Positions 37,101-47,360 of a stretch of 64,000 bases of DNA are shown in pieces. This DNA comes from Engraulis encrasicolus (lineage: Eukaryota; Chordata; Actinopteri; Clupeiformes; Engraulidae): the NCBI RefSeq assembly GCF_034702125.1, contig NC_085869.1, positions 16,477,544-16,541,543 of the forward strand, read 5' to 3'. Each line of letters opens with the position of its first letter. The stretch's first letter is position 1. The notes under the pieces were generated by a model. That model was given only the letters and a program-made list of their open reading frames with translations, was not told where the DNA came from and ran no database searches. Position numbers and translations under genes: made by a program.

Positions 37101-40100
37101 ATTTTCCCATTGGCAACTGCAGAAGTTGCTAACAGGCTAACAACCCCTGCTGCGGATATTGTACAGGAGCTCCCCTGTGTAGCCGCCCCAGTTTCTTATT
37201 TGCATGCATAGTTGAGCTCTAATTCATTGAATTTACAGTAATTGGTCTGCTGTATGCTGCCGCAAGATGTCTTGCACGGTCAGTCGTTAAAGTTGACAGG
37301 TGACAGGTGAATGGATCGGGTTTCAAGGACCACGCAGATGTCAAGCCCCACGCTGCACTGCAGAACTGGACATTTTGACCTTCTTGGCTCGCCACCAGCA
37401 AATATCTGTCGTAGACGGACACAATGCTGAGCGTATGCCAAGGCTAACTGTGGTGGTTTGAAGTCTCATTCGAATTCTATCATGCTATATTTGCTTTTTT
37501 TGTCCTCTGAAAGGATGTGATGAACATCTGTTTTCTTGTTTCAGTCAGCTTCCCTAAGATTAAAGCTGCCTATCTATCCAAATTAAAAGCAGGGTTTTTG
37601 TGTCGCCGGGTAAATATGGGAGCCAGGCATTTATTGGATCATGTCTACTAAGGTTTACTAGCTCAAGTTCACCAAGCCTGTAGGACGAGATTCTTTTTTT
37701 TTTCTCTGCATTTTCCATTTATCTTTGATCTGAAATTAATCATGTGAAACGAAGAAGGATTTCTGTGCAATAATTGAAAAGTTGTTACAGTTGTCATGAC
37801 TGATACTGCTAGTGGCTGTGTTGATTAAACAGGATGGATACGCTAAAACAATTAATTACAAGAAAATGATATGAAAGTGTGTTTTACACTAATGCACTGT
37901 ACTCTCACAGATTTTATTCATTTCCTCTCAATTTTTGCCCCTGAAAAATAGGCAATAGGTAGATACTTAACAGCTAAATTGTGTTTGACATTTCAAGTGA
38001 ACAGGCCTGAAAATTGTGGGATAGTTTGTTGGCTATAGCAGTTATCGCAAGTGATAGCCATGATTGGGTGGAGCACATGCTTGATGCCATCAGATGGAGC
38101 TTTGGAAAGTGACCTGGCTGCCTGCGTATTTCATCCAGATTTCCGCCACCTTTTATTAAATGTCAGGACCTTTTACATCTCATAGCTTTTTTTCCCCTCC
38201 TGCCTTTCCAGCGAGTTTTCATGTATGAAATATGTTTAAAGGGTTTCCGTATGCTGTATTTTTTCTTGTGTGCCGTTTGTGTTCTTCACTACTCACCATG
38301 GAGGGCTGTTCTACTTTTAAGGGCATTTGCCTCTCTGACCACCTTTACTCCAACGTTGCAGGAGCGACTCCCATATACAGTAGTATGGATTTATTAGCGG
38401 CAGATACAATCCTGCCCATTGGCACCCCTTCATTTTATTCACAATTTGTGTAATATCTCCAGAAATAAATTATAATGTTCTCAATCTGATCTTTTAATTG
38501 GAGGTCTGATATTTATTTTATTTTTTTGAAACGTATATATTTGTTATAGAAAAAGGGCATGTGTGCCAATATTTTGCACCCCTTCATAATATTCGATGTG
38601 CACCCCTTAAAAGAAGTCATGGCCTTTACAGTAGAGCTCAAAATAATAGGAGTGTCTTAACAAAGGCGAGTAAATGTTAAAAAAAAAATCAAAATTGTAA
38701 TTTAATGAGCGCAAATGCATTGGGGATACTGTACTGTACTGTACTGTACTGCCGAAGCGGAACCTTTGCTCAAGACCTTTTTTAAAAACTTGCTCTGCGC
38801 TCTCTCAATTTTACACACACTCCGCTCCTCCCTAGTCTCTGCACGCTCCGCTCCGTTCACATGCTCTGATCTGTAGTAAAAAATCTTGGTAGATACCACT
38901 AGTTGTTGTCTGGAGATATTTCCATTATGCATGTTAAATTTTGTGGGTGTCAGTAGGCCTTGGACTGAACTAGTACTGTAGAGTAACTACCACAGTAAGC
39001 CACAGTAACCACCAGGACTGCTGACTGCTTTGGCTGGGCCCAGGCCTAAGTAATCTAAAAGGGGGCCCCCCACTCAATACATGGAATGTAATGAGGATCC
39101 AATTCTGGGTCCCCTCTCTCCCTGGGCCCGGACAAGTTACCCATTTGCCGCCCCACCCCACCCCACCGCCCTGCCCCCTTGTCGGCTTCCCTGATAACCA
39201 TCATAACCGAAGTAAAATATGAATGTCCTCAACACTGTAATTCTCCCAGATTTATTGCATTTAGTGCCAATAAATCGGGGAGCATTAATAGTGTTGTGGA
39301 CATTCATCCTTTACTTCAGTTATTTTATTTTGTCCAGCACCTGTGCCACTGTGATGTGCGTGCATCCTCTGCGTTCTTTAACCACCATAAACCCCATTTC
39401 TGCTCCCTCTCCAGCGATGCAGAAGCCGTTCCTGGAGGCCTGCAGCTCTGAGGACTTCTTCAGCGCCGCCTCGCTACTCCTGCGCAACACGCGGCTGGAG
39501 CTGCCACATCTAGAGAAGATCGTCATGCTCCTCCACAGGCTCTCTGCTATGAGGTCAGCTCCTAGGCCGTGCATGCAGTCAATTGAATTTTCATCTTGAT
39601 TACAATATTCATGTAATTGGATCTTTATGCCCTTATAACTCAGTTGAAGCAATCATTTTTTTTTCTTTACACCAGTTCTGAAAGAAACACACATGTGCAA
39701 CTGAAAAAAATATTGTTTGACTTTGAATTGTTATGATTTCAATATTTACCAAAATAATCAGGATCATGATTTTATCCATAATTGGGCAGCCCAAGTCAGC
39801 CTTGCTCTCCCTCACACAGCTGTCCTACCTCCCTCGCTCTGCTCACAAGACACAGGCCTCGCAAACCACTAGCAAATGGCACACTAGATTCATTATGTTG
39901 CTAATGCCTTTATTTAAACTGCCAGTTCCATCGATGCCAAAAGTGATTTACTGCCGTCAAAGTAAAGGAACGGAAACTGGGCTGATCTATTAGCTGCGCT
40001 TTCCTCCTCAGACCCTTTTTTTAGCCATCATTAGCAAAGATCACAATGTAGCTTTTTTTGGATCTACAATAACCAAAAGTGATGGGGGGGGGGGGGGTTT

Positions 40101-40497
40101 TCTGACGGTCCATCTGGTGCGTTGTTGTTATGCTCCAGCGCTGTCTTGTGTTTCATCCGAGGGATAAACCAAAAAGCCATGCGCCAGTGGACCATAGTGC
40201 ATGCGATCAGTTCAGAGGAATGTGACCAATTGTTTTATTTGTTTATTTATTTTCCTTTCTTTTTTGTTTTTAACTGGTATGTAATTGTTGAACTTCAGCA
40301 AAAAGGGCAACGGGAGAGCATAACCCTTTTTTGTATGGGGTCATTTGTTTCACAGGAGGAACAAGAGGCTGTTTGAGGCCTTCTCTCTGCATCTGGTGCT
40401 TCAGGAGAAGCACAGGACTGTTGACCCGGCACACACCTTCCTCTCCGTCAGCCTCAGTGCCATCCTCTTCAACCTCGGCATGCTGACACAGACGTAG
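23682..40497 (+). CDS. ccdc138: ccdc138, complete coding region, 15 exons
   Basis: CCDC138 is a coiled-coil protein detected at centrosomes/centriolar satellites in proximity studies; its mechanism is poorly known. Exons: 23682-23759, 23955-24009, 24171-24267, 24361-24461, 24580-24740, 25537-25695, 27567-27686, 27950-28027, 29893-30003, 30734-30922, 31211-31327, 32352-32514, 34339-34515, 39415-39553, 40356-40497. They total 1,887 nt (628 aa plus TAG at 40495-40497), close to the human length of about 665. All junctions are GT-AG and phases close. ATG 23682 is the first ATG in frame; upstream in-frame residues have no ATG. Similarity to the human protein is strong from exon 5 on, weak in exons 1-4, where exon 3 has an alternative reading. 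It lies head-to-tail with ranbp2, as in mammals. Confidence 0.93.
25537..30003 (+). CDS. ccdc138: ccdc138 coiled-coil exons 6-9
   Basis: Exon 6 (25537-25695) starts CERLHQQKWAAQLLKREQKL and has a heptad-like pattern. Exon 7 (27567-27686) contains LDQLDSALREKTKENKRIKS and exon 8 (27950-28027) LTDLGEEKKRSEEQLKKVQ; both are strongly charged helices. Exon 9 (29893-30003) starts RKYDFAVAQKG and ends in a Pro/Lys linker. All four are phase 0 at both ends. Together they form the coiled coil that names the protein. The acceptor of exon 8 lies in a duplicated target site of a retroposon. Confidence 0.93.
25742..25852. repeat. Small hAT-like palindromic repeat
   Basis: GATGCAAATGATCAATTA at the left and TAATTGTTTGCATC at the right are inverted, with ATTAATCG/CGATTA motifs between. 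It resembles the hAT GATTA family of MITEs, in a ccdc138 intron. No flanking duplication was found. Confidence 0.5.
26883..27244. mobile_element. hAT MITE with perfect 8-bp duplication
   Basis: It runs from CAGTGGTTCTCAAACTTTT to CTTTGAGAAACACTG, flanked by GTGTAGTG at 26875-26882 and 27245-27252. The interior has C-runs typical of this fish family. It sits in the ccdc138 intron between exons 6 and 7. Confidence 0.92.
27821..27937 (+). mobile_element. Foldback-family retroposon, truncated, at the exon 8 acceptor
   Basis: The 117-bp insert begins CGAAGTAAATAATAAATGTC and ends with the shared tail TTTTGTCCAGCACCTGTGCC and GATGTGTGCGC. It is flanked by perfect 13-bp repeats TTATGTTTGTAGC at 27808-27820 and 27938-27950. 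The right repeat contains the acceptor AG and first base of ccdc138 exon 8. The same family has a fuller copy at 39207-39379. Confidence 0.8.
28615..28809 (+). mobile_element. Foldback retroposon with 14-bp target duplication
   Basis: The insert is flanked by ATGCATTCAGTCTC at 28601-28614 and 28810-28823. Inverted arms (about 28615-28653 and 28712-28750) enclose GCGAAG, a CCACC/GGTGG hairpin and GAAACGTTG. A unique tail with TTTGATCCAGCACCTG and GGATGTGCGCGC follows. The tail matches inserts at 27821 and 39207, so they are one family. Confidence 0.78.
28849..29324. mobile_element. hAT-like MITE (CAGGGCTTGACATT termini)
   Basis: CAGGGCTTGACATT at 28849 and AATGTCAAGCCCTG ending 29324 are perfect inverted termini. 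The interior includes two imperfect inverted GCTGGCCA/TAGCCACTTTGG-type segments and a TTGACA repeat near 29139-29160. Flanks GTTTACAT and GTTTGATT match in 5 of 8 positions, so the duplication is decayed. Confidence 0.78.
30046..30212 (-). mobile_element. tRNA-derived SINE, minus strand
   Basis: Read on the minus strand: TGGCTCTAACGGCTGGG (box A region), then GGTTCCATTCC (box B, complement of 30150-30160), then a CTCTCCCC body and an A-rich tail against 30050. It resembles the plus-strand SINE at 47670. It lies in the ccdc138 intron 9. Confidence 0.7.
30587..30713. mobile_element. Foldback MITE 20 bp upstream of ccdc138 exon 10
   Basis: Perfect inverted ends GGGGTGCATTTCTCGAAA and TTTCGAGAAATGCACCCC enclose TAGCAACT-type repeats. 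The right end stops 20 bp before the exon 10 start at 30734. A diverged relative lies at 37045-37149 (GGGGCTACATTTCTCGAAA). Confidence 0.75.
30734..40497 (+). CDS. ccdc138: ccdc138 C-terminal helical domain exons 10-15
   Basis: Exon 10 begins SGRLLALLLDWVVVDSRL and has a Ser run. Exon 11 carries LPVLAEQLQQTADI and YWSLVQLDQ. Exon 12 has LTATVRRLGEEM and RFLSMLIILKTITQ. Exon 13 has DTLAQALEALLVELRAEEGP and LFLHYQAVPVI. Exon 14 has QKPFLEACSSEDFF. Exon 15 ends SAILFNLGMLTQT and TAG. These blocks align end to end with the human C-terminal half, an all-helical fold of unknown role. Introns are large: the exon 13-14 intron is 4.9 kb. Phases 0, 0, 1, 1, 2. Confidence 0.94.
32515..34338. other. ccdc138 intron 12 content
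   Basis: This intron holds an ATA microsatellite (32548-32570) running into the teleost repeat motif TTTATATAGCGCCTTTCAAAA, and a foldback structure with arms 32724-32742 and 32796-32815. It also has a 60-bp pure (TC)n tract near 34078-34132 and (TG/TCTG)n up to about 34291. No exon is seen between 32514 and 34339. Confidence 0.7.
36158..36423. mobile_element. hAT MITE with perfect 8-bp duplication
   Basis: It begins CAGGGCCAGATTAATGC and ends GATTTTAATCCAGCCCTG, flanked by GCGACGGA at 36150-36157 and 36424-36431. It has a G-run interior, in the 4.9-kb ccdc138 intron. A relative lies at 46602-46921. Confidence 0.9.
39016..39192. repeat. GGCTGGGCCC repeat family, copy 1
   Basis: Three copies occur in the window: 39016-39192, 48726-48872 and 50457-50603. 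They share CTGAC, GGCTGGGCC, CCAATACATG-like, CCAATT(C/T)TGGG, CCCTGGGC and GTCGGCTTC blocks in order. The 48726 copy starts CAGGGCCGCTGAC, suggesting a hAT MITE. Confidence 0.7.
39207..39379 (+). mobile_element. Foldback retroposon, fuller copy, before ccdc138 exon 14
   Basis: Arms 39203-39247 and 39277-39323 are inverted copies (landmarks GAATGTCC / GGACATTC and CAACACT / AGTGTTG). They are followed by the tail TTTTGTCCAGCACCTGTGCC and GATGTGCGTGC. Flanks AACCATCATAA (39196-39206) and AACCACCATAA (39380-39390) match 10 of 11. Its right end is about 35 bp from exon 14 (39415). Confidence 0.72.
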
Positions 40498-40788
40498 AGA
40501 GAACAGAACCGCCTAGTCCTCCACAGCTTTTTGCACTCTGGATGGTGGTGTTCTTTTGTAATGAGTTGCGTTGATTAGTCGCATTATGAATGAAACGTGG
40601 CGTTAACTTGTGTTTGTAAATGTTGTGTAAAACTTTGTCGTAACTATTTCAACTGAAGGTCTTTGAAGCGTTGATAATTCTCCACAGCTTCTTTTACTTA
40701 CTGTAGGTCCTGTGGCCTTGCAGAATCACAATCATGTGTTTTTGTTTGCATGTGTGTTTTGTATTTGTTTTTCATAGGCCTTTCGCTA

Positions 40789-40794
40789 ATTAAA
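40789..40794 (+). promoter_or_regulatory. ccdc138: Likely ccdc138 polyadenylation signal ATTAAA
   Basis: ATTAAA lies about 290 nt after the stop codon and is the first canonical-type hexamer downstream. GT-rich sequence follows within 40 nt. The 3'UTR would be about 300 nt. Confidence 0.5.
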
Positions 40795-41717
40795 GTCTTC
40801 GAGAGAATGTTGCTTCTTTTTCCATGTCAGGTTTATATTTCCATAAATTTCGAGTGTTTGGACACCGAACGAGAGCGCCAGATATCACAGGGTACTGATT
40901 TATTTTCTGTTTTTCACTTCGAATGTGAAGCCTTAACTCATTTCAAACTACCCCTTTGGTTTTTATTTATTTAGGTTGGATCTTGCAATGAGATGCAGGC
41001 AACTGCTATTATCTAAATATCTATTCTGAGATCTCCTGTTTCCTGGAATGTCACATCTGTCAGAAGGGTATGTGTGCCCTTGGCTTTAGGGCCCTTCACA
41101 CTGTGTTTTTAAACCATCTTGCAAAAGTTTGAGGAAGACAGCACATGGCTTTTTTTGGTCAGCACTTTCAACTGCGTACTGTAAGTCAGGATGGAAGAGT
41201 AATCGCCTCTAGTATTCATCTGTCATAGCTTGGCCAACCGAGCCACTCACTCATTCAAAAGAAGAAAATGTTGAATGAAGGCTGAATAGATTACAGGTGT
41301 TGATTCCTTCACGTCTGTTGAATACATTAAACCGAAGCATATCCTTCACATTCATAGACAGATGTGAGCTGACCAGATGGGAGAGCAGTCAGGCCTACCA
41401 GGCGTCGGCAGAGGCACACCTGTTCTCTCTGAAAGATGGACTACAATCCAACACACAGACCATGGCTATACATTCTATGATATCTGTAGGCAATGCTTTT
41501 AGGCTTCTTTTAACAATAGGAAGGTCAATAGTTGATCAACTTTTGGCAAGACTCGGCCAAGGGTGACTGAATACGTACACAAGGTATACATTTTTTCAGT
41601 CATTTTATTGTGGTGCAAGCATGACTAAAGCAGTGAGTCTTCTTTTAACAATATTTGAAATATTGTATTTCACTAGTTTGAAGCCATGTTTTGATTAAAA
41701 CAAGGACTGAAAATTGC

Positions 41718-41892
41718 AGGGCTCTAAATTAAAACCAGTCAACCGGCCAAATGCTGGTGAATTTTCAGCTTGGCTGGTAGAGAGGACCAACTTACTAGCC
41801 ACTTTCACCCATTAGTGAGTGTGTGTTTGGCTAGTAAGATTAATACCAACTAGCCTTTTGGCTGGTAATGAAAAAAGTCAATTTAGAGCCCT
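41718..41892. mobile_element. hAT-like MITE (AGGGCTCTAAATT termini)
   Basis: AGGGCTCTAAATT at the left and AATTTAGAGCCCT at the right are inverted. Internal CTGGTAG/CTAGCC motifs match those in the MITE at 28849. No clean flanking duplication. Confidence 0.75.
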
Positions 41893-42798
41893 ATCTGATT
41901 GTCATTATGAAGACTGCTTATTTCAGGAGGCTTGTAAGCGGTTTAGCTGTGTAATCAGTGTTCAGAAGGGTAAAGCCTTGTTTGGAGTGAACCTCCATTT
42001 TCATTCTAGAACTTTGCACGTTCAAAATGAGCTTGTAATTGGGTATCTATCAGTCAGGAGGCGATGTGAAGGGTTTAACAGCATGAAAAAAAGGTGTTAC
42101 GCTCGAAGAGACTGAAGCCTTGAAATGAGGCCTTGACAGCTTTTTGCCCTGACACACGATATGTTCCCTAAAGCAAAATGAATGGAAGCATTTGAGTATA
42201 AATGCCCCGTTTCATTTTGTGTGTGCAAAAAAACTTTAAAAAAAAGAAAGAAAAGTAATTTTCCTCCTGACTTTGTATGAGAGGTTTTGGATGAGCCTTG
42301 CCTGAGGAATAACTTGTCCTTACCCTTTTCAGTTTTGTTCCTTCAACTTTTAATGCACCATAGAAAGGAACCACTTAAGCTTCTCAGTGCTCACTTTAGC
42401 TTTGGATCAACCAGTTATAGTCATACACTTTGAGTAAGCCACCCATGTTACAGTTGTGGTACTTTGGTTGTTTATTTTCCTCCATGTAGGCCTAGCTAGG
42501 CCCACCTGTTTAACAATTTTGTGCATGTAAACATGCAAAAGTACTGAAAGTTGGTCTTGTGTGCCATTAAAGGCATATATCTTACTTGCCTTACAAGACT
42601 TGAGCCATTGTGTTTGTGTTCAGGGAAGTAAAAGCCTGAGAAGTATTTTTTTTCTGATGGTCTGCAGATAATGTCCCTTGCACAGAGTCGGTTCAAGTCA
42701 ATTTAGTGCCTTAGGTGCGTGCGCACCCCCATCTTTGGCACCTTTGAACATGGCCTCATATTTGATTGTACACAGCTGATATGGTACCTACACATACA

Positions 42799-42885
42799 CT
42801 ACTGTTTAAAAGTTTGGGGTCACCCTAATTTTTCCAGGTTTTTTGCATGTCAAGTTGTAGACATCTATTGAATTGCTTGATATCA
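42799..42885. mobile_element. Truncated Tc1-type terminus
   Basis: CACTACTGTTTAAAAGTTTG followed by GGGTCACCCTAATTTTTCCAG is the widespread fish Tc1-like terminal repeat. Only one end is present, so it is a fragment. Confidence 0.6.
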
Positions 42886-42903
42886 GTACTGGTGGGGAAC
42901 CTA

Positions 42904-44510
42904 CAGTGAGTCCAATATGTATTTGATCCCTTTCTGATTTTGCCGTTTTGCCCACTAATAAAGACATGATCAGTCAATAAATTTATGATAATATGTATTC
43001 AAATATGGAGAGACAGAATATCAAAAATAAATTTCAGAAAATAACTTAAAATTATATATTTTAATTTATTTGTATTTAATTTAGGCAAATAAGTATTTGA
43101 CCCCTCTAGCTAAAGAAGATAAAGTGCTTTGTGGCAAAGCCCTAGTTGTCTAGCACTGAGGTCAGATGCTTCTTTTAGTTGATGACAATGTTTGTGCATA
43201 TAGTAGAAAATATTTTTGCCCATTTTTCTTTGCACATTATCTCTAAAACATTAACAGTTTGTGGCTGTAGCTTGGCAAATGGGAGGTTCAGTTCTCTCCA
43301 TAGAATTACTATAGGGTTAATATTTGGAGACTGTCTAGGCCCCTTCACGACTTTAATATGCTTCTTATTGAGCCACTCCTTCGTTGCTTTGACTGTATGT
43401 TGTGTATTATTGTCATGTTGGGAGATCCAAAAATGGCCCACCCTTCAGTGTAGTGGTGGAGGGAAGGACGTTTGCACTCAGGATTGCACATTACATGTCT
43501 CCCTCCATCCATTCGTTGACAATGTGAAGTTGTCCTGTGCCTTGGCCACACACACACCCTCAAACCATAATGATACCACGTTCATGCATGATGGTGAGGA
43601 AGGTGTTCTTGGGATCATAGACAGTAGTACTCTTTCTCAAAACACATTGAATTGTGATAATGCCAAACATCTTGATTTTGGTTTCATTTGACTACAGCAC
43701 CTCCTTATCATATCCTAAATCAGTCTGATGTCCTTTGGCAAACCTCAAGTGGGACTGCACAGGTTCCTTCTGAAGTAAAGGTACCATGTGTGCACTACAG
43801 GAATTTAAACCTCTTTGGCATTAAGTGCTACCAGTAGTTTTCTTAGTGATTTTGGTCCCAGTAGCTTTGATATCATTGCCTAGTTCATCCCGTACAGCTC
43901 TAGGGTGATTTCTTTCTGTTTTCATGATTATCAAATCCCTAAAAAAGGTCAAATCTTGTATAGAACCCCAGACAGGCTGATGGATAGTCATTTTGTATTC
44001 CTCACATTTTGGAAGAAATGCATCAACAGCTGGGTCATTAATACCCAGTCTCTTTCTTGTGGCTTTGCAGCCCATTTAATCTTTGTTCAGGTCTAAAATC
44101 GTGTCCCTGATATCATTTGACCACTCATTGGTCTTTCCCACGCTGGTGAGGTTGGAGTGTGACGGATTCACTCACACTATGGACTGATTCTACTGATTCA
44201 ATGTGTCTTTTATGCATGTTAGTATGTACAGGTGTCTTTAATTCAGATGACAAGTTGATCGGAAGTGCCCATCTGGTCTGTGGGCCCGGAACTGTAATCA
44301 GTTGGCAGGGGATCAAATACTTATTTTGCTCGATGAAATGGAAATAAATTAATATATATTCTCTTTAGTTAATTTCTGGATTTTCTTTTTGATATTCTGT
44401 CTCTCCATTTTAGAATACATATTATCATAACATTTATTGACTGATCATGTCTTTGTTAGTAGGCAAACCAACAAAATCAGCAAGGGATCAAATACATATT
44501 GGACTCACTG
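42904..44510 (-). mobile_element. Tc1/mariner element, full length, inactive
   Basis: Long inverted repeats of about 205 bp (42904-43108 and 44305-44510) start CAGTGAGTCCAATATG and contain ATGATCAGTCAATAAA. TA dinucleotides at 42902-42903 and 44511-44512 are the target duplication. The element is 1,607 bp, the usual Tc1 size. It is inserted into an older hAT MITE (about 42888-44790). Confidence 0.93.
43175..44075 (-). pseudogene. Broken Tc1 transposase
   Basis: On the minus strand the N-terminal part (44075-43821) includes NDPAVDAFLPKC and RNHPRAVRDELGND. The C-terminal part (43441-43175) includes SQHDNNTQHTVKATKEWL and NPIVILWREL. The pieces are in different frames, with a further frame used near 43563-43345. 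The second catalytic Asp (QHDN) is kept, but the expected Glu of the NPIENLW-type motif is Val, and the SPD motif reads SPN. The gene cannot make active DDE transposase. Confidence 0.88.
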
Positions 44511-46601
44511 TATGTCTCGAGGGCCGTCTTATCCAGCCCCCGACATCTTGTTAGTGTTAGTGAAATATGACATGTTTTGTTAAGAAAAGTTACAAATAAC
44601 ATTTGCAATACAATCAAGTTATATTTAATTCAGGAGGCCCAGTGAAGGTGGGGTCTGTTGTAAAGGTGGCCGCCTTCAATATAAGCCTAAATTGCTGGGG
44701 GAAATCCTGCTCTGTGTTCCTAGTACGGCCGTCGGAGGACTCTGTAAAATATGAAGTGGCCCCTCGAATGAAAATGGTTTCCCACCCCTTGCCTATGCCA
44801 ACCGCTACGCCGGCCACATCTGCCTTAGCTCAGCTGCTTTTCATATGAACCCCTCACTCATCGTGGCACAGCCATGTAGTTTTAATATGCCCACCCCAAG
44901 ATCCTAAGTGCCCATGAATTTCCACTAAACTGTCAGTGGGTAATTTATTTACTTTAATTACTCCATATAGTTTTTAAGGGCTGAAAAATATATCTTAAGT
45001 TTTCCACAGGACGTATATATTGTCCGGCATGAAATATGATTCTGCGGTTTTTGGATAATTTATGTTTGGGTGTTTTTAACTTGACCTTAATCACTACGGG
45101 AACAATTTAGAGTCCCCTTGGAGCTGGTTAGTGGTCATTTAAAAGTTTTATTCAGACTTTAGTGTAACTTTGGGGAAGTGGCTATACTTCTGTTAGACAG
45201 GATGAGGCCATAATTTGAAATTGTGGAAAGCATTAAATATACATATTAAATGACGCTTGTAAACAGAATTTTGTTTTCATGCCTCGTGCGATAATAGTAT
45301 TATTTTTTTAAAGTGAAATGATGGATTGTTCATAGCACTGTGGGCTATATTTCAGGATATAGGCTTAGTGGAAGTTAGTCTGTTCGTATTTCATAGCTTT
45401 CCAAAAAAGATATTTAATAAATAAACAGTACTGGCTGAAGCATCTGTGAGTAAGATGTTGGCAATAAACACTAGGAGTAGGTGAACCATTACAGAGCACT
45501 CTTTTCATCTCCAGTTGGCTTCTGTAGCCTCCTGGTGAGATGATCAGCCTGTCTCAGCTCAACGGCACATGACAACACCTGTACTACTCTGGCAGGAATA
45601 GGTAAAGCTCACACTGTTTTCATGGCATATGCAGGTCAATCAACTAACCAGCCTCCGTCCTTAGCCATTGTTTTTATTCACTGCACTAAGCGATGGTGCA
45701 TACCTTGGCTGCGGAAATGTAAACTGTTTCCATATTTGTTTGATTTTGATTGATGACATCCCCGGCAGCAGGCGTGCTAGAGCATGCAGTTTGTGTTTTC
45801 ATCTCGTAGTCTTTTCACGTCATTTTCATTATACCAATTGACTCCTCAGCAACGGAGTAAATGCAGCCTGTGTTTCTGGATACTCTGGTGTAAATATGTG
45901 ACACCCTAAATAATGCTTTTGCACAGCGTGCACACATTGAGGAGCATATGATTTGGAACTGTGGAACAGTATGTGATCTTTAGAATGTGTAGGCCAAGGC
46001 CACAACTGGCAAGCTGAGGCAGGTTTTGTCTGAGACACACATGCAAGTATTGACAATTAAGAAAGAAGAAGGTGACGTTTGGTTTCCCAATCATATTGAA
46101 TTATACACTGTGTTTGACACAGTGTGCAAAAGCTCCTGCTGTCAAGCATTAAATACATCCTGGAGCAACTGCTCTGTTGCCATCTTTTCACATCCATGCA
46201 CCGACAGAGAGAGAGAGAGAGATAGAGAGAGTGAAACACTCCCTGCCCTGGGGTGCCCAACTTCAGCTCAGTGCGAATGCCAAGCCCTAATGACAAGCTC
46301 CCGCAATGAGCCCCCAGGTGACTGTCATCCCGCAGTACTTATAAGGCCAAGGAGGAGGATTATCTTCAAAAACCGGGGGGATGGGGCGCGTTTGAAATTT
46401 GAAGAAAGCCTGCAGTGCCGAGCACTATCAGATTTGACAATTTCTTTTCTTGAACGCAGGAGGAGAAGATCAGAGGTTGGGGCTTCAATGATGTATTACA
46501 TTATATATTTCCTCCTCCTGGCATATGCGGGCCCTTAGGTGTGTGTGGTGGCAGCGTAATGGATGATCTCTGCCGCCGCTGTTCTGCATGTGATGTGATC
46601 A

Positions 46602-46921
46602 GGGCAGGATTAAGACAACCCGGGGCCCCTAGGCTGCAGGTTGCTGTAGCACCCCCCCCCCCCCAGGAGGCAATTTCTGAGACAAAAGACAGTTTCATAA
46701 TTACAAGGTAGGAATTAAGGATGACCTGTTTGCCAACTGTGGAGAGGCGTAATGTTTAAAACTGTACTCCATATGACGGATGCATTTTTCAATATGGCAT
46801 CTTGTCACAATTCTCCTTTAAAAAAAAAAAAAAAACTTTTGGCCAATCGGGGGCCCCCTGGTACATTAGGTGGGGGCCCCTAGGCTGCAGCCATATCTAG
46901 CCTGTGCATTACTCCGGCCCT
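46602..46921. mobile_element. hAT-like MITE
   Basis: CAGGGCAGGATTAAG at the left, TGTGCATTACTCCGGCCCTG at the right, with GGGGCCCCTAGGCTGCAG motifs inverted or repeated inside. Related to the element at 36158. It contains poly-C and poly-A runs. Confidence 0.65.
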
Positions 46922-47147
46922 GGGTGTGTGTGGTGTGGTGGCAGGCAGCGTAATGGATGATCTCTGGCGTTGTTCTGCATGTGATGTGATGGCTGTAAAT
47001 GATATGCAGTGGGATGAATCAGTCATGAGACAAATGGATGAAATTGTGGAAACAGTTTGCAGTTTGTACAGGAGACAGGAACTGGAGTGCAAGTTGTCTT
47101 TTAAAACGGCTGTCCAATCCATTTTGCCCTGACTATACTCTACAGCA

Positions 47148-47352
47148 GTGTTTCCCAACCTTTTTTGTCTCGCGTACCACCTAAACCTCTTTGTTGTGCT
47201 ATGAGTGCCCCTAATTCATGTTCTATATCGCTTTCTCTGTCCTGATGTGACTGCTCCATACATTTGTTATAATAATAACATCTTTCCAAGTACCCCCTGC
47301 AGTGTGCTCGCGTACCCCTAGTGGTACACGTACCCCTGGTTGGGAAACACTG
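47148..47352. mobile_element. hAT MITE with perfect 8-bp duplication
   Basis: CAGTGTTTCCCAACC and GGTTGGGAAACACTG termini; CTCTACAG at 47140-47147 and 47353-47360. Confidence 0.92.
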
Positions 47353-47360
47353 CTCTACAG

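Larger units (their letters stand above)
34516..39414. other. Long ccdc138 intron 13
   Basis: Apart from the hAT MITE at 36158, the foldback relative at 37045-37149, a (TACTG)n run near 38728-38750, a GGCTGGGCCC-type repeat at 39016-39192 and the foldback insert at 39207-39379, I see no exon or RNA gene here. Several open frames occur, but none has splice context or family resemblance. Confidence 0.6.
42888..44790. mobile_element. hAT MITE split by the Tc1 element
   Basis: GGTGGGGAACC before the Tc1 insert and the stretch after it (GAGGGCCGTCTTATCC, GTGAAATATGACAT, AAATCCTG, CCCCTCGAATGAAAA, TTTCCCACCCC) match the intact copy at 53485-53790 in order. Confidence 0.75.

Noticed and set aside
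43175..43691. Open frame on the plus strand across the Tc1 element
   Set aside because: Antisense shadow of the transposase.
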